Of a DNA stretch of 64,000 nucleotides, positions 22,901 to 33,651 are shown one piece after another. Numbering within the stretch: the stretch's first letter is position 1; each line of letters opens with the position of its first letter. This DNA is from Chloranthus sessilifolius (taxonomy: Eukaryota; Streptophyta; Magnoliopsida; Chloranthales; Chloranthaceae), in assembly GCA_021018995.1 (NCBI GenBank), contig CM037596.1, positions 88,233,184-88,297,183 of the forward strand, in the 5' to 3' direction. Below the pieces are notes generated by a model, which was given only the letters and a program-made list of their open reading frames with translations, had not been told where the DNA came from and did no database searches. Both the position numbers and the translations under genes were made by a program.

Positions 22901-25062
22901 ACTACAGACTTGTCCAAATGTGATTTGAATATCCGGTTCATCAAGTCCATAAATGACGCGGGTGCGTTTGTCAACCCAAATGGCATGACTAAGAACTCAT
23001 AGTGCCCATATCGGGTTCTGAACGCTGTCTTCTGAATGTCTTCAGACTTAACTTTCAACTGATGGTAGCCTGACCTCAAGTCGATCTTCGAGAAGAACCT
23101 TGCTCCATGTAACTGATCGAACAGATCATCAATTCTTGAAAGTGGATAACGGTTCTTAATTGTTAACTTATTTAACTGGCGGTAATCGATACAAAGCCGC
23201 ATTGAACCATCTTTCTTCTTTACAAATAGTACCGGTGCTCCCTAGGGTGACACACTCGGTCTGATAAAGCCCTTATCTAGCAGTTCCTGAAGCTGCTCCT
23301 TCAACTCTTTCAATTCTGCAGGCGCCATTCGATACGTAGCTTTTGATACTGGTTCAGTACCCAGCGCTAACTCAATCGCAAACTCAATCTCCCTGCCAGG
23401 TGGTAATCCAGGTAGATCTTCAGGAAAAATATCTGAATACTCGCAAGCAATCATAATATCTGCAATATTTTTCTTCTCCTCCTTATGATCTTGCAAGTAG
23501 GCCAGATAACCACAACACCCGTTCCTCATCATACTGATGCCTTCGAATGGCGAGATAAGCGGTATCACAAGATTTGACTCATAAAATCGAAAAGATTTTC
23601 TCTTCAGCGGGCAGAATGTTACAATCTTCCGAAGACAATCCACGCTCGCATGGTAAGTAGATAACCAATCCATCCCTAGTATCACGTCGAACCCTTCCAT
23701 GCTCAAAATGATCAAATCAGCCACTGTCTCGTGGTCTTCGATCATCACAATCACTGGTTGACACATGGTATCGGTGCTCACCGAGTTGCCCGTAGGAATT
23801 GACACTGCCAAGATGAAATCAAGGGCCTTGGGAATGATTCCCAACTGCTCAGTGAACAATGGAGTAACAAAATAATGTGTAGACCTGGGGTCTATCAACA
23901 CTCGTGCTTCGGTTTTGCTTACATCGCTCCCCCGATGCATAAAAAGGGTACCTTAGTTTAGACAAGCGTTTCAATTAAAATTTTCTAAGTATGTGTGTTC
24001 ATCCATAACTTATTAACAAAATTTATTCAATATTAAGAAATTATATATAACAAATAGAATAAGAAGACATCTCAACGTTTAATAATACCTTGGATCACGT
24101 CGTTCGATGTTCCGGCTTCCTGAGCCGTCACGGCATAAGCTCGACCTTGCACAGTAGGTCGGGTCGATTTCTGAATAGAAGCCGAACTAGTTCTTCCCTT
24201 GTCCTCCACGAGGACAATCCGCCACACGAAAAAACACGCTCCAGTGTTCCTCCTGCAATCCTCGGTCTTGTGTGGTTTCCCGCACCTTGAGCAGAATGCT
24301 ATCGGATTGAATGAAGAGGTGCGTGAAGTTTGTGGAACTCTGAACGCTCCCGTTATAGCAGGGTTTGAAATACGGAATGACCCTGAAGGTGTAGATATAG
24401 TCGGTTTCGGATAGGCACCTTGAGTAGGTTGTTGAGATACGGGTGTGGCCTTCTTCGTTTCCATCGTAGGGCAATCCTTTATCAGATGTCCTAGTCTGCC
24501 ACATCTGAAACACTCACCTGTGGCCCACCTACATTTCTTTGTCCTATGCCGTTTCCCACAACTTGAGCATGACTCAAGCTGTGTGGAGGGAGAGGTGTGA
24601 GTCGTCTTACTCAATATTGTCGTGAGTAATGTTGTCTGCTGAGCCATTGTGTTGATCATCGTCTCCAGCAACTGTCTATTCTGCTCATTTTCATCGATGC
24701 ATACAGTCTTCAATCTCTTGCGTGGTGCCATTTTGATCTGTCAACATGACACAAGGTTCCAATTAAAAAAGATCGCGATCACCACGGCCCTAGGTTTCGA
24801 CAAAAATCTAAAACTTTATTTACCTACTATTACAGTACATCTATCACGATCATCAATTATCTCCACTCAAAGTGATAGTGAGATCTACAACTAAGGTTCT
24901 AAATATAACCTACAACCCTAGCTATGAGTCCCTTAAAAGACCTAAGGCAAAAAATTCTACTAACTTTGACAAGGTCCTAATTGAGTCTCTTATGTCCTGA
25001 TAGAACCTACTGTCATATTCTCGGGTCCCAACAAGACCTAATATCTAAGCTCTGATACCAAC
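19909..25062 (-). pseudogene. Element B, right internal region: gag and pol remnants
   Basis: Minus-strand parts: gag zinc-knuckle part at 24072-24731 (two Cys/His clusters, including FRCGRLGHLIKDCP), protease at about 23.6-23.95 kb, reverse transcriptase at about 22.6-23.25 kb ([11 protein letters not shown]), RNase H at about 22.1-22.5 kb, integrase at about 20.9-21.9 kb (FILGLPRTLRKYNAIWVIVD, YNNSYQASIGMAPYEALYG) and a chromodomain-like C-terminal tail at about 20.55-20.8 kb (EEATWE block). That tail marks chromoviruses and is thought to steer insertion to marked chromatin. A run of 21 T lies at 20468-20488 in the non-coding end. It is better kept than the left copy, with about three or four breaks. 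A short non-coding gap separates gag from protease, at the same place as in the left copy. Confidence 0.85.
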
Positions 25063-27394
25063 TTTAACGACCCGACTTTTCCAATCCCTCAGGTATAGGA
25101 AAGGCCGGTTCGCCAACCTATCGAATAAACGATAAGCCGGACAAACAGGGCATATATCAGAGTAAAGCGCAATAAATATCCATAGCTAAAATAAATGCGG
25201 AAGCAATTAAAAGTAAAGAACCACCGATGATGGCCGACCATCATCGAAACATGGCTCATAACAGAAATCAACGTCAAGTATAAAACTATGATATCCAACT
25301 AAAATGGGCCCACAAATTCAAGTCTAACTCTCACCACAAATAAGAAAATCAGTAAGTTCTATACTGGAAAAAACTCCTCAGGAGGAACCTCAAGCTCTTC
25401 CTCAGGCACGTAGTCAGGATCAGTCTCACAGCCCTGAATAGCCACGTCAGTACCTGAACCTGTGACGTATAGTCGGAGTGAGCTAACCAACAAAGCTCAG
25501 TAGAAGAAAGACATCTACGGCATTTTACTTTAACTAACATGGTTTCAAAACCAATACCGGAATATAGCTTGTCAAACATATAAGCAGATAATAAACTGAA
25601 TTTAGGTGCGGAAATCATATGTAAGATTTATTTCTAAATGTGTGAAAACAGTTTCAAGAACAGATGCAGTGTTTCAGTGTCTTAGTTTCTCTAACTTCTA
25701 TATGCAAAGTTCAGTAATTCATGACTTAATCCTCAACTTAAAATACCTCCCGGATAAACTATATCTCGAGAGCAGGAATATAGCCGATGGGAACCCCTAC
25801 CTACCATCGTCGTTCATGAACCCTTTTTCAGGATGCAACAAGCCCCTGCGTAATGAGGGAAACTTGTGCCAGGAAGTTGTTCAGGAATTTTTGAGGGGTC
25901 GTTCAGGTCAATCATAAAACAAATGCAGATACTAATATAAATCAGATGCAAGTCTCTTATACATAGTTCAGGTTCTTGATTTCAGATTTTCAGAGGTTAA
26001 ATTCATATCAATTTCAGTTTACAGATGTGATTTCAATGGCATATGCAAGTTCAAAGATTTTAATTCAAAATATCCATGCGAATTAAAATAAAATACTGTA
26101 AAGATGAGATTCTCCTACCAAAACTCGGAGTTATGCGAAGTCAAGCAAGGTCCTATTGATGGCCTCTTGCCCTTAATCTACATCACAATATACGTTCATG
26201 CATTAAGATTAACTCTAATTACTAATAATATAGACCTATTTAAGTGTTTCCTCAAAAACAAGTCAAAACAGGCAAGTTGCGCCAATCCTAGAATTTGACG
26301 TAAGATTCTCATATATTTGTGACCATCAAGAAGATTGATCCACGAGTTGGTCGAAACATGAAAGTTGTAGATTTTTCTATTACCTTTCCAACGCAAAATG
26401 AATCGTCTCAATCGGAGTTCGAGATAAAACGTTATGACTAAAATACTAAGGCAATGTCGGAGTTCGGTGATACCTCGCTCGAGCGATGATAATAGCTCGC
26501 TTGAGCGAGATCCTTCAGAACTTTCTCGCTCGAGCGATGACAAAAGCTCGCTCGAGCGAGGCAGGGAACGCCTTTTGAGTATTTTAATGTATCCTCGCTC
26601 AAGCGATGATAATAGCTCGCTCGAGCGAGCTACAGTGACGCGATTTCGCTCGTTTTCACCCGAATCGAAACCCATACATCCCAAAGCAAAACCCATGGCT
26701 AATCTAATGATTTTAATCAAAAAGTTTAATTAAAACGTACCTTTAATCTAAGGATTCCTAGATTAGAAATGAGTCACGCGAATGGAGCTTCGGAACGAAA
26801 CCGACGGGTTTCCTCAACGATTCGCGCTGCGATCAATCCCACGAATTCACAGAGACAACTCCAACACGTCCCCAATGATCTCAACCTCTCCCAAACGCCA
26901 ACTACGAATCCAAGGTTGATTCAAGTTCTTTCTAAGGTTCAAGGGTTTTCAACAAAGAGGGTTTTAGAGAAGGAGGTTTTCTAAACTGATCTCCTACGAT
27001 GATTGAAGAAGAGAGAAGACGGAGTTTCACACGGTTGGATAACTATCAAACGACTACGGTTCTTCACGGCACTCACGTCTCTTCCTCTCTTAACAAAACC
27101 TAGTATAATACGGGAATGCAATTCCTTCTTATAATAGGATTGCTCACAAAGTTAAGGACACACACACCTCTTATGTATTATGCACTTCTAATTTTAAAAC
27201 TCAAGCCCGGTGTTGAGCGGCCACACCGAGGTCAGTGCACAACTTTCGTACGAGGGACCAAATGGGCTCTAAATCAAAATCTGTCCGCACAATTATATCT
27301 AGATAAAAATCCAAAACAAATTGTGACGTCGGTTGCCGAGCCGAATACACACACGGGGTCAGTCTAACTCGGGTTCAAAATACGGGTCTTTACA
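25063..27394 (-). repeat. LTR 3 of element B
   Basis: Starts in the same TTTAACGACCCGAC context as LTR 2 and ends GGGTCTTTACA, directly followed by TACAC. It is slightly shorter than the other two LTRs. It carries the palindrome cluster at about 26474-26630. Confidence 0.85.
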
Positions 27395-27399
27395 TACAC
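27395..27399. other. Target site duplication of element B, right copy
   Basis: TACAC, identical to 10430-10434. Confidence 0.75.
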
Positions 27400-28080
27400 A
27401 CCCCTAAAAGTGACCTTAATATCAATTTTAAGCATGCACGTGATGTTAAGGTCACTTTTCTGAGATGTGTGCCATGTGAAATAAAACACTGATCGTCTGA
27501 TGGTACGATCATGATCTCAAGATCCATCATGTGAAAGATTGGGAGGATAAATGATCTCCATCGTTCGATTCAATTCAATTAACGTGTTTCAACGTGGGTG
27601 AACTTAAAGATTCAGTGGGTAGATTTAAAGGTACTATTCTAAAAGGCCCTTCATTCACCCATCAGATTCAAGACTCATCAGATGGGTGATTCCCCCCTTA
27701 AAGCATGCCAACGTTTGGACGAATACTCAACCAATGGAGAATTTGTGGCAAACGATGCAATTATTCTTAAAAAAAACCTTCAATCTACGTGTTCTACTCA
27801 AAATACTCGTCCCTCCAATTTCCTATATGATTCAAGAGCCATTTTTAGGAATTGGATTGCCTAACCGCGTCTGCTTCCATCCACCGAATCTTTGAGTTCA
27901 CCTTCGCTAAAACACATTGATTGCATTTGAATAAGACGATGGAGATCTTTTAGGCATACCATTAGACAATCAGTGCTTTATTTCGTGGCACACATCTCAG
28001 AAAAGTGACCTTAACATCACGTATACAGTTAAAATTAATTTTAAGGTCATTTTTTTGGGTGTGTACCACATGAAATAAAA
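27400..28080. repeat. Internal part of the Mutator-like element with nested inverted repeats
   Basis: Two hairpin-like blocks are visible. One is at about 27408-27460, where AAAAGTGACCTTAA faces TTAAGGTCACTTTT. The other is a related block at about 28003-28055. The text around 27485-27600 is mirrored by text around 27885-27990, both carrying the 'GATGGAGAT' and 'GTTCACC' words. Between these arms lies about 200 bases of unrelated sequence (27675-27870). Confidence 0.55.
27675..27870. other. Unique-looking insert inside the Mutator-like element (possible captured fragment)
   Basis: This stretch lies between inverted-repeat arms and does not share their words. Open frames of 60-69 codons run through it on the plus strand in two frames. 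I do not recognise either translation. Mutator-like elements are known to carry host gene pieces (Pack-MULEs), which is why it is listed. Chance open frames remain equally possible. Confidence 0.2.
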
Positions 28081-28440
28081 AATCAACCATCTGATGGTGC
28101 CACCATGATTTCAAGATCCATCGTGTGAAAGGTTGGGACGATAAACAATCTCTATCGTCTGATTCAGTGCAATCAACCGTCTGATGGTGCCACCATGATC
28201 TCAAGATCTATCGTGTGAATGCTTGGGACGATAAACGGCCTCCATCGTCCAATTCAATGCAGTCAATTGTCTGATGGTGCCACCATGATCTCAAGATGCA
28301 TCGTGTGAAAGGTTGGGACGATAAATGATCTCTATTGTCTGATTCAATGCAGTCAACCGTTTAATAGTGCCATCGTGATCTCAAGATCCATCGTATGAAA
28401 GGTTGGGATGATAAATGATCTCCATCATCCGATTCAATGC
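28081..28440. repeat. Tandem repeat, four units of 90 bases
   Basis: Units start at 28081, 28171, 28261 and 28351 with identical 90-base spacing. Each begins ARTCAAYCRTCTGATGG-like text, then CACCATGATCTCAAGAT, and ends GATTCAATGC. A diverged single copy is in the same element near 27490-27580, and reversed text is in the left terminal repeat near 10310-10420. Confidence 0.9.
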
Positions 28441-28758
28441 AGTCAATGTTTTTCAGTGTGAGTGAACTCAAAAATTTGGTGAGTGGATTTAAAACTATTC
28501 TTTTTTGTAAGTGGAGGGGTAGATTTAAAATTACTCTTACCATGTGTAGAGGGTGACAATTTAATAATTTAATTAAAAAAAGGATAAATATGATTTTTAG
28601 GCTATTCTTTAACGGCTGATTAACTATTTAAAGTAGCATCCATTAAAGAGGGTATTTTATAAACACCAAAATGCTAACTCAGGGGTTTAAAGCAAATAGC
28701 TATAACTAGGGGGTTATTTGTAATATCAACATAATTGGACGGTATTTATAAAAAACCC
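28351..28758. repeat. Right terminal inverted repeat of the Mutator-like element
   Basis: Reverse complement, with many changes, of the left end at 9942-10434. The outer tip is GGTATTTATAAAAAACCC. It overlaps the last 90-base tandem unit. Confidence 0.6.
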
Positions 28759-29756
28759 TTTTTTTTTCCTTTCCTCCTATCCAAATAGGACCTAACAGTA
28801 ACATTACTAATACAACGCAAATTATATGTAAATAAAGCTCTTTTCTCGATGTCGGGCAAGGCCTGACTTTGACTAGACCCAAAATTTCTCTTATGTCCAT
28901 CTTACTCAAGCCGATGGTCATATATATATATATATATATATATATACCCTACCCAGGTGGGTCATGCTTCGAGTGTACCCGACCCCCTAATAGCCCTAGA
29001 ATTTTGTGTATACGTAAAATGAAGAAATTGAGATAAGAGGGTCCACACATAGTCATCAAAGTGGTTGGTTATGATAGTGAACAGTGACTTATCATTGATA
29101 TCTCAACAACTGATGGTCAAAATTCCGAGGTTGTTATCAAACAATGACTTGTCATAGCCATCTCAGCAACTGATGGTCAAAATTCCAAGGCTGTAGATCG
29201 CTATCAAACAAGGACTTGTCATTCCATAAATGCTTTAGACGACATTATTGTCCACCTAAATGCTTTAGGTGACATTATTGTCCTCGTACCAATGTTTAAA
29301 TGAACTTATATCATTAAAATTATGTTTTTTATCTCATATCATTTGAATTATCATTTATCATTATGTCATATGGCACACATTTGTAGCCAATCTAAATTAT
29401 ACAAGTGGCAATCCATCATTGAGGAATTTTAATATATATCTGCCCGTTATGAACTAATACAACAGTTGATATTATAGTCAGTAAATCGGATGATTTAAAT
29501 CTCCCTAAAACACTATTTTTTGTCACACTTCAATATGTGATCTAGCACTTTGACGGTACCGATCACCTATATCTTAAACACCATGGATTGTCAACCTCAG
29601 GAGATAAATGCTTTGTGTTGTTTTTTACACCTAGTCAAACTGCAATCGCACCAATTAATAAAAACACCGAGTAATATGGTCAGTAGTTAAACTTCGCACC
29701 TCCTAAATTGATACAGTTTTTACGGTTTGCACTTTGCACCTCACCCGCCGAGTGAG
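28759..29756. other. Intergenic spacer with short repeats
   Basis: No coding content is seen. There is a (TA)n microsatellite at 28920-28946. An imperfect tandem pair of about 60-66 bases (about 29083-29208, containing CAACTGATGGTCAAAATTCC) is followed by a partial third unit. A 31-base pair at about 29226-29287 contains TAAATGCTTTAG and GACATTATTGTCC. The rest is unremarkable AT-rich DNA. Confidence 0.6.
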
Positions 29757-29955
29757 GCGTAGCCACATACAAGAGTGTGGGGGCTTAAGGCCCCACTTAG
29801 CTCTTAAAGTTGTATTAGATACTCCTCTTATATAACTATTTTTTAATATAAGCTCTCAAATTTAATGGTGAACAAGTCTCTAAATAGACACTAAAATAAG
29901 AATTAACATCTATTGATCATTGCTAGCTCCCACTAATAAAAAACCCTGGCTATGC
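29757..29955. mobile_element. hAT-like miniature element (199 bases)
   Basis: The ends GCGTAGCCAC and GTGGGAGC...GGCTATGC form imperfect terminal inverted repeats. The flanking 8-mers CGAGTGAG (29749-29756) and CGAGTCTC (29956-29963) agree at six of eight positions, which fits an aged 8-base hAT duplication. No coding content. The superfamily call rests only on duplication length. Confidence 0.4.
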
Positions 29956-29963
29956 CGAGTCTC

Positions 29964-31495
29964 TGACGACATGTAAGAAAGTAGAACCACCCTTATATAT
30001 CCTAATCCCTGATGTGGACGACAACTGACGACAACTGAAGACTATTGCATAGCTGTCTGTGATTTCCGTCTAAATGGTCTCCAAATTAATTATCAGAAAA
30101 TAGAAGCATGTGTGCGTGCTACAAATTTATAAGAGCTAACCCAACCACAGCCTAAGATTTGTTTCTTAAACAACGTTTTATTATCTATAAGCCCTGACTT
30201 TACGGTGTATAATTCCCCAAATCTACGATAAAAATAAGTACTAACATCTCTCAAACCATTATTATCGCCTACACTGAAAATCCGGACTACGCCCCCGTGA
30301 GGGTAAATAAGGGACCCTAAATGCTTAGGTAAGGAGGTCATCAAATGGTGAGTGGGACCACCAAATTAGCAAAAAATGTGGTACTAAGAAACCTAATCAA
30401 GGCTTGATTCAAAAACATGAATCAACCAGTCGAGACGGACGGCTCTGGTGAGTTGGCATCGCCAGCTCATTAGGATCCAAGCTTCACATAAAAGAGATTG
30501 ACAAAAGGGTGCTTCTATTTCAACCAAGATTCTTCCTCCTTAACTCTGGTTTGAATGCTTTAATCATTGTAGGCTTCGAATTAAAGGATATCATTTTTTA
30601 CCCAATCTTCTTCACAATGGATTTTGGGATCATGATCCTACCATCAAACAGACATATTTTAATTTCACATGACACACATCTCGAAAAGTGATCCAAGAAG
30701 CTCATTTTATGTATGCCCATGATCATATTCATTTTTTGGAATGTGGCCACATAAAATCAATATCCAATCGTTTGATGATAGACTCATGATCTTTAGATCC
30801 ATTTCGTGAAAGATTGGAGCAAAGAACAATCCATCGTCTGATTCAAAATAGTAAAAGCAGTCAACGTTTTAACCATGTCATAAAACCCCCTAAGAAAGAA
30901 TCCTGGATTGTAAATAAAGGTAGCCTTGACAAAATGGGAGCTCAAAACACCTGCCGCACCTCTCCATGCCATTAATGCAACACAAATAGGGAAATAGGAA
31001 GCGCAGGATGCCACATGGGTGTCACCCACATAAGGATGGGAGATATGGAAGGCATGTGAGAAAAAAAGCAAGGTTTTAGATGTGAATGTTTATTGAGATA
31101 AGATGTCCAACCCTAAATAAATTTCAGTCTCTCCTTGTGGTGTATTTATTGAAGAGAGGGAGGGACCAGTAACAAATAAGACAAGCAAATATCCAATTAA
31201 AGGAAAGTTAGTTTAGGGATGAAAGCCAGGCGCCCATATTTGGTAAGTTGAAGATTGGTCCATATTTGGTATGTTGAAATGTAAAGCTTGGTCTAAAATT
31301 GGGCGGGCAGTCAATGGGTCGGGTCAGCCTCTTTAGGTGACCCGCCCAACCGGGTTTATTAACGAAGTCAGGTGCGAATTGAACCCAATCTTCTTGTCAG
31401 ATATTGTTGAGAGAAAAATATATCTGACCTACCCGATATTTAAAATTTGATACAAAGAGATTAGGAGGTTATTAGATTACTTTTGCGTCTGGCCG
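29964..31495. other. Intergenic spacer, including a diverged relative of the Mutator-like repeat
   Basis: No gene is recognised. At about 30600-30870 the text (TTCACATGACACACATCTCG, GATCTTTAGATCCAT, GAAAGATTGGAGC, CATCGTCTGATTCAAA) is a diverged copy of the repeat seen at 27470-27600 and 28081-28440, so a third fragment of that family lies here. A GC-richer patch at about 31295-31365 repeats GGGTCGGGTC and GACCCGCCC. The remainder shows nothing I can name. Confidence 0.45.
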
Positions 31496-31498
31496 CAT

Positions 31499-31650
31499 CA
31501 CTACAAAAAATTAGACTAATAGCGGTAGTCAAAACTGTTGCTATTAATAAAAAAACCTTTTAGTTTCAGTAGCCATAGGACTAATAGTGACAATTTTTTT
31601 GTTAATAGCAACAGCTTTGGTTTCTGCTGAAAGTCCTTATTTTTGTAGTG
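31499..31650. mobile_element. CACTA-type miniature element (152 bases)
   Basis: The ends are CACTACAAAAAATTAG and ATTTTTGTAGTG, the diagnostic CACTA termini. The 3-base duplication CAT is present at 31496-31498 and 31651-31653. The inner part has imperfect inverted symmetry (GACTAATAGCGG against AATAGCAACAGC). It is too short to code and would need enzyme from an En/Spm-type relative. Confidence 0.85.
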
Positions 31651-31653
31651 CAT

Positions 31654-32889
31654 ATACCCTTGATGTATCAGGCAGTCAAACTTTTTGGCCCAAAGGATCC
31701 TTGTGAAAAGGTGAGGACAAGCTCATTCATTCATTCACATTCCCTCGCTCATCAACATCATTATTAACGAAATCATTGTTATTATTATTATTACTATTGT
31801 TGTTGTTATTATAATTTAATCGGGGCAGGGTTGTGACTAGTAATAAGAAATGTGACCTCTCGATCGTGAAACATACAAGTGTCCAATCGATCGTCCAAAC
31901 TTAAGGTAAAATTGTAAAATTGTTGACAAGATGAATAATCCATTAATGAAATTACAATGCACACATCAATTTTTGTTAATTTTGAGAGGGAAGAAGGTAG
32001 AAGGTGGAGAGAAAAGAAGATAGAAACGTGAGATTACATTGTGAAAATCTTAACCTAATTTTGTTAATTTTTATGTGTATAAATAGACTCATGTTTACAT
32101 GCATGATGAAGATATATAAGCATAATCCTTAATGATCCTAACAGATTCTATGCTTGATACTCTCTAATCAACCCTACAAATTGTCCTATATCTCTCTCTC
32201 TAATCAACCCTACAAATTGTCCTATATCTGTTGCAGTAAGTGGTAATAAGTGGTGTGATCAGTAAGGACCAAAATGTACGTTTGAGTAGGTTTAATTCTG
32301 CTGGGCAAGTAAGTTACGTATAAACTTCAAAATCATTACTTTCTCATGCAGTAAGTCCTGAAAATAACAGTTGTCAGCGTTTAGGGTTTAGACTTTAAGG
32401 TTTAGGATTTTGGTTTCTGTTGACTAATGTTTCAAGAACCTGTGAATTGAGGGAGATTCTCTGGAAGTTATCACATGTCCTCAGTGATTCTCCGTTGGAT
32501 TAGCGCAACTCTAGGGGCTGACAAACTTGAAAATTAATTACGATTTGCACTACACAGATCTCTTATGGTGGGCCGGTTTTGTCATGTGATAAAGGGACTT
32601 AAATAATTAACCCTATTTCTGTTTTTCATTTTCCTTATAATGTTTATTTTTTCTGAATCGGGGTGCATTTTATTTTCTAATACAATTTATCTATGTCTTA
32701 AAAGAATAAATCAATATAGAAAAACACTTGGGACACCCGATGTTATCAACTAATAAATAAATAAATAAATAATAGACAGGAGCCATTACTTGCACATGCT
32801 TTTAAAAAAATTACAACTAATTAACTAAAAGTTATCCTTGCACATGCTTCCTATGATTGCACATCAAACTGAAATAAATTGCACTATAA
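31654..32889. other. AT-rich intergenic spacer
   Basis: No coding content. It contains an (ATT/GTT)n tract at about 31765-31812, a tandem pair of about 38 bases at about 32165-32229 (TAATCAACCCTACAAATTGT twice) and an (AAAT)n tract at about 32753-32775. A broken copy of the terminal repeat of the 32899 element (GAGCCATTACTTGCACATGC) starts near 32778. Confidence 0.6.
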
Positions 32890-32898
32890 TTAGATTTA

Positions 32899-33293
32899 GA
32901 GAGCCATTACTTGCACTTGAAAACATGCCCTTGCACCGATTTTAAAACAAAGACTTGCAAGTTTTGCGACCTTTCTTATATGAAAACACCATCTAAATCT
33001 TATGATTTGAAGGATGTGCTTTAAAGATATTAAGTGCAAATGGTTTGCACTAAATACAATCTTCATCATGTGATTAAATATAGTCAAAGGCTATTATTTA
33101 ATTCAACAGTTGACTACAATAGATCATATAATAAATGTTGTGTTTTGCTCCAATATTTTTCACCAATGATCTATAGATCATGAAGTTTAAATCAGACGGC
33201 ACAGATTGCGTTTTCACATGTCACTTATCCCTAAATACAAAGTCTTTAACTTCGGTGCAAGAGCCAAATTTTCGAGTGCAAGTAATGACTCCC
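32899..33293. mobile_element. Foldback miniature element with 9-base target duplication (Mutator-like)
   Basis: The left end GAGAGCCATTACTTGCACT is mirrored by the right end, whose reverse complement is GGGAGTCATTACTTGCACT. The symmetry continues inward through CTTGCACCGA and AAGACTT blocks. Perfect 9-base duplications TTAGATTTA flank it at 32890-32898 and 33294-33302. A 9-base duplication is typical of Mutator-like elements. It is 395 bases with no coding content. The ends do not match the larger Mutator-like element at 9942-28758, so this is a separate family. Confidence 0.8.
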
Positions 33294-33312
33294 TTAGATT
33301 TATATTGTCCAC

Positions 33313-33313
<1 letters not shown>

Positions 33314-33349
<36 letters not shown>

Positions 33350-33612
33350 CTGTTCTCTTTCTCTTTTTCTCTCCACCATTCTCTCTCTACTATTCTCTCA
33401 TTCTCTACCACTCTCTTTCTACACCTCTTTCTCTACCATTCTCTCTACCTAACCTCTCTCTACCATTTATCTCTCTACCGTTTCTCTCTCCCCACGGTTC
33501 TCTCTCTACCGTTTCTCTCTCTCCACTATTCTCTCTCGCTACTGTTTCTCTCTTGCTCCACTATTCTCTCTCCCTCTACTGTTCTCTCTTTCTCACTCTC
33601 TCCACCGTTCTT
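33314..33612. repeat. (CT)n microsatellite and pyrimidine tract
   Basis: A pure CT run at about 33314-33349 grades into a long imperfect CTCTCTC/TACCATT/CTGTT tract. Open frames through it are Ser/Leu-rich by-products. Confidence 0.95.
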
Positions 33613-33651
33613 CAAAATTTAATCTCTCATACCAATGGTGAAACCGCTAGG

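Larger units (their letters stand above)
10435..27394 (-). mobile_element. Tekay/Del-like Ty3/gypsy chromovirus with three LTRs and two internal regions (element B)
   Basis: The order on the plus strand is LTR 10435-12803, internal 12804-17544, LTR 17545-19908, internal 19909-25062, LTR 25063-27394. The coding strand is minus. Both internal regions have an initiator-Met primer site, a zinc-knuckle gag part, protease, reverse transcriptase, RNase H and integrase. The second also shows a chromodomain-like tail. Outer flanks carry the perfect 5-base duplication TACAC, so the unit behaves as one insertion into the Mutator-like element. By eye there are about seven differences in the first 370 bases of LTR 1 versus LTR 2, which suggests a young age. 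Both internal copies are broken: the left one by about six or more breaks, the right one by about three or four. Confidence 0.85.
9942..28758. mobile_element. Mutator-like non-autonomous element with long foldback ends, split by element B
   Basis: The left end begins GGGTTTTTTGCATATACC. The right end finishes with the inverted, diverged partner GGTATTTATAAAAAACCC. Alignment of the inverted ends continues past the TIR tips through CCCCCTGAGTTAT-like text into the block around 'TTGAGTTCACCCACGCTGAA' (left) and its reverse copy near 28.45 kb. The terminal repeats are therefore at least 400 bases long. Long terminal repeats, no transposase and internal tandem and inverted blocks fit a Mutator-like or foldback element. 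Both flanks are T-runs, so the target duplication cannot be read. Without element B it is about 1.86 kb. Confidence 0.6.

Noticed and set aside
30093-30344. 83-codon minus-strand frame as a host gene
   Set aside because: No recognisable domain, AT-rich spacer context, no neighbouring exons. A chance frame is more likely.
33180-33622. Ser/Leu-rich frames of 90-138 codons
   Set aside because: Pure by-products of the CT-rich microsatellite tract.
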